DNA of 35,683 nucleotides, taken from contig JADHWW010000112.1 of assembly GCA_016783285.1 (NCBI GenBank), positions 1-35,683 of the forward strand, written 5' to 3'. Positions 34,505 through 35,683 of this stretch are shown here, one piece after another. This DNA comes from Anaerolineae bacterium (GTDB lineage Bacteria > Chloroflexota > Anaerolineae > B4-G1). Made by a program: the position numbers and the translations under genes. The notes below the pieces were generated by a model. It saw only the letters and a program-made list of their open reading frames with translations, made no database searches and was not told where the DNA came from. Every line of letters starts with the position of its first letter. Position 1 is the stretch's first letter.

Positions 34505-35683
34505 GTGGTGGCCTTTACCTACGATCTGGCCAAGAGCATCGTACTCACGCGCCAGGGCAATCCCGCCTGGGCCGGCCAGGAAAGGGATGGCGTATACGGC
34601 ATCCGTGCCTCTGACATGTTCGTTGGCCAAGGCGGCGAACCCAACTGGATTGACAACTCCAAGATCCACATCCCCCAAGCCGACGAGCAGATGCGCGTGT
34701 TGTCCCACGCCATCGAACGTCTCAACGCCGACCAACGTCCACTGCCCCGTCTGTGGTACTTCCCTGATCTAAGCAAGGGCATGCTCATCATGACTGGTGA
34801 CTCCGAGGGCTGCGGCACGGCCTGTGTGGACGTCCCGATGCAGCACGTGCGCTCTTACGGCGGCTACTACACCGCCTACCTGTTGGGCACCGATTCCACG
34901 CCGGCAGCGTCGCTGGCTGGGTGGCTGACGGCCACGAGGTCGCTGTGCACTACAATGACACGGCCGAGGCCGGCAGCCCCACATGGGCTGGTATGTGGAA
35001 TGTCTACGACGTCATGACCCAGAACCACATCAATGCCTACGGTATCGCACCGCGGACAGTCCGCAACCACTGGATCGTCTGGGTCGGCTGGTCCGAACAA
35101 GCCGAGATCGAGGAGGCCTATGGCATCCAGCTTGACGCCAACTACTACCACTGGGGTTCATGGCTCAGCGGGCCGGGTCACTTTGCCGGCAGCGGTTTGC
35201 CGATGAAGTTCTCCGACGAGAACGGAGAGGTGCTCGACATCTATCAGGCGAATACCCAACTTCCTGATGAGACGTGGCACGCAGGCATCAGCAATGCGTT
35301 CCAGACCCTGATCGACCGAAGCATTGACCAAGAGGCCTATGCCTTCATTACCGCCAATTTCCACCCACCCAGCTACGGTTCATGTCAGGGGTACGCTGGC
35401 AACATAATGGACTACGCCAATAGTCGTGGTGTGCCTATTTGGAGCGCTGAGATACTGCTGGATTTTTTGCAGGCTCGCGACGGGGCACACTTTACCAACA
35501 TCAACTGGAATGGCACAAGGCTGACATTCGACTTTGGCATGCCGACTGGGGGCGAACATCTGACTTTGATGATCCCGTCCCAGGTTACAGGCGCCAACTT
35601 ACAATCCATCCAGGTGAATGGCACTCCGGTCACATACACTACAGATACGGTCAAGGGCTTTGACTACGCCTTCTTCGCGGCTA
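34505..35683 (+). pseudogene. Secreted-type protein gene, 5'-truncated and frameshifted, running off the window
   Basis: The first frame (34505-about 34905) begins mid-domain with VVAFTYDLAKSIVLTRQGNP and continues through ADEQMRVLSHAIERLNADQR and GMLIMTGDSEGCGTACVDVP up to DSTPA. The matching continuation (SVAGWVADGHEVAVHYNDTA) lies in a different frame from about 34906 and stays open to the window end, so one base is missing near 34905. A TAA at 34481 blocks any upstream extension, and there is no signal peptide although homologues of this kind, as I recall, are large secreted proteins with a glutamine-amidotransferase-like and a deacetylase-like region. The start is GTG at best. Remnant or assembly-damaged gene. 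Confidence 0.65.

Overview
The window is GC-rich bacterial DNA, most likely from a Chloroflexota genome (Anaerolineae-like). This is inferred from gene content: LysW-type carrier proteins, a Uma2-family protein, a DUF6125/uroporphyrinogen-decarboxylase pair, a DUF5678/retropepsin pair, and a lamin-tail protein on a Pro/Thr linker. No rRNA, tRNA, CRISPR array or transposase gene was seen. The many short dispersed repeats and several genes cut at one end look like an accessory or rearranged stretch, or a metagenome assembly.

Layout. 1-730 (-): three tandem small zinc proteins resembling LysW. 796-1827 (-): an NRAMP transporter lacking its N-terminus. 1988-6000 (+): rsgA, then a Ca2+-type P-ATPase. 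6096-10422 (-): a cluster of an ArgE/DapE-like M20 hydrolase, two membrane proteins (one DUF5058-like) and an AbgB-like M20 amidohydrolase. This looks like an uptake-and-hydrolysis system for an acylated amino acid or dipeptide. 10855-11337 (-): a CGGC-domain protein. 11477-16639: a carbohydrate locus in which a GH36 alpha-galactosidase (-) is divergent from an RpiR regulator and FGGY kinase (+), with overlapping promoters. 16694-17445 (+): DUF5678 protein overlapping a retropepsin-like protease.

17446-18543 has no large gene but is rich in signals: a 279-bp fold-back element, a 41-residue membrane ORF, a candidate ~210-nt RNA with a near-perfect sigma-70 promoter and a hairpin terminator, and three 22-bp direct repeats between that promoter and the malQ promoter. 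18544-22589 (+): malQ, a Uma2 protein, a membrane-anchored nucleoside hydrolase and a histidine phosphatase. 22893-23436 (+): a BrnT/BrnA-like toxin-antitoxin pair. 23950-26297 (+): an operon of DUF6125 protein, URO-D-family protein and a Cys/His-triad (papain/C39-like) protein, ended by a strong terminator. 26362-28262 (-): Phd antitoxin, PIN toxin and MscS channel in one tightly packed operon. 28419-29333 (+): a class-III aminotransferase that has lost its N-terminal third. 29421-30712 (+): two membrane proteins, one with a zinc ribbon and TPR-like C-terminus. 30849-31772 (-): a lamin-tail surface protein. 32533-34170 (-): a REC-GAF-histidine kinase. 34505-end (+): a secreted-type protein gene that is 5'-truncated and frameshifted.

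The features most worth follow-up are the orphan LysW array, the DUF5058/M20 cluster, the candidate RNA with its tandem operators, the recurrent loss of gene 5' ends, and the repeat pair whose halves are inverted relative to each other.
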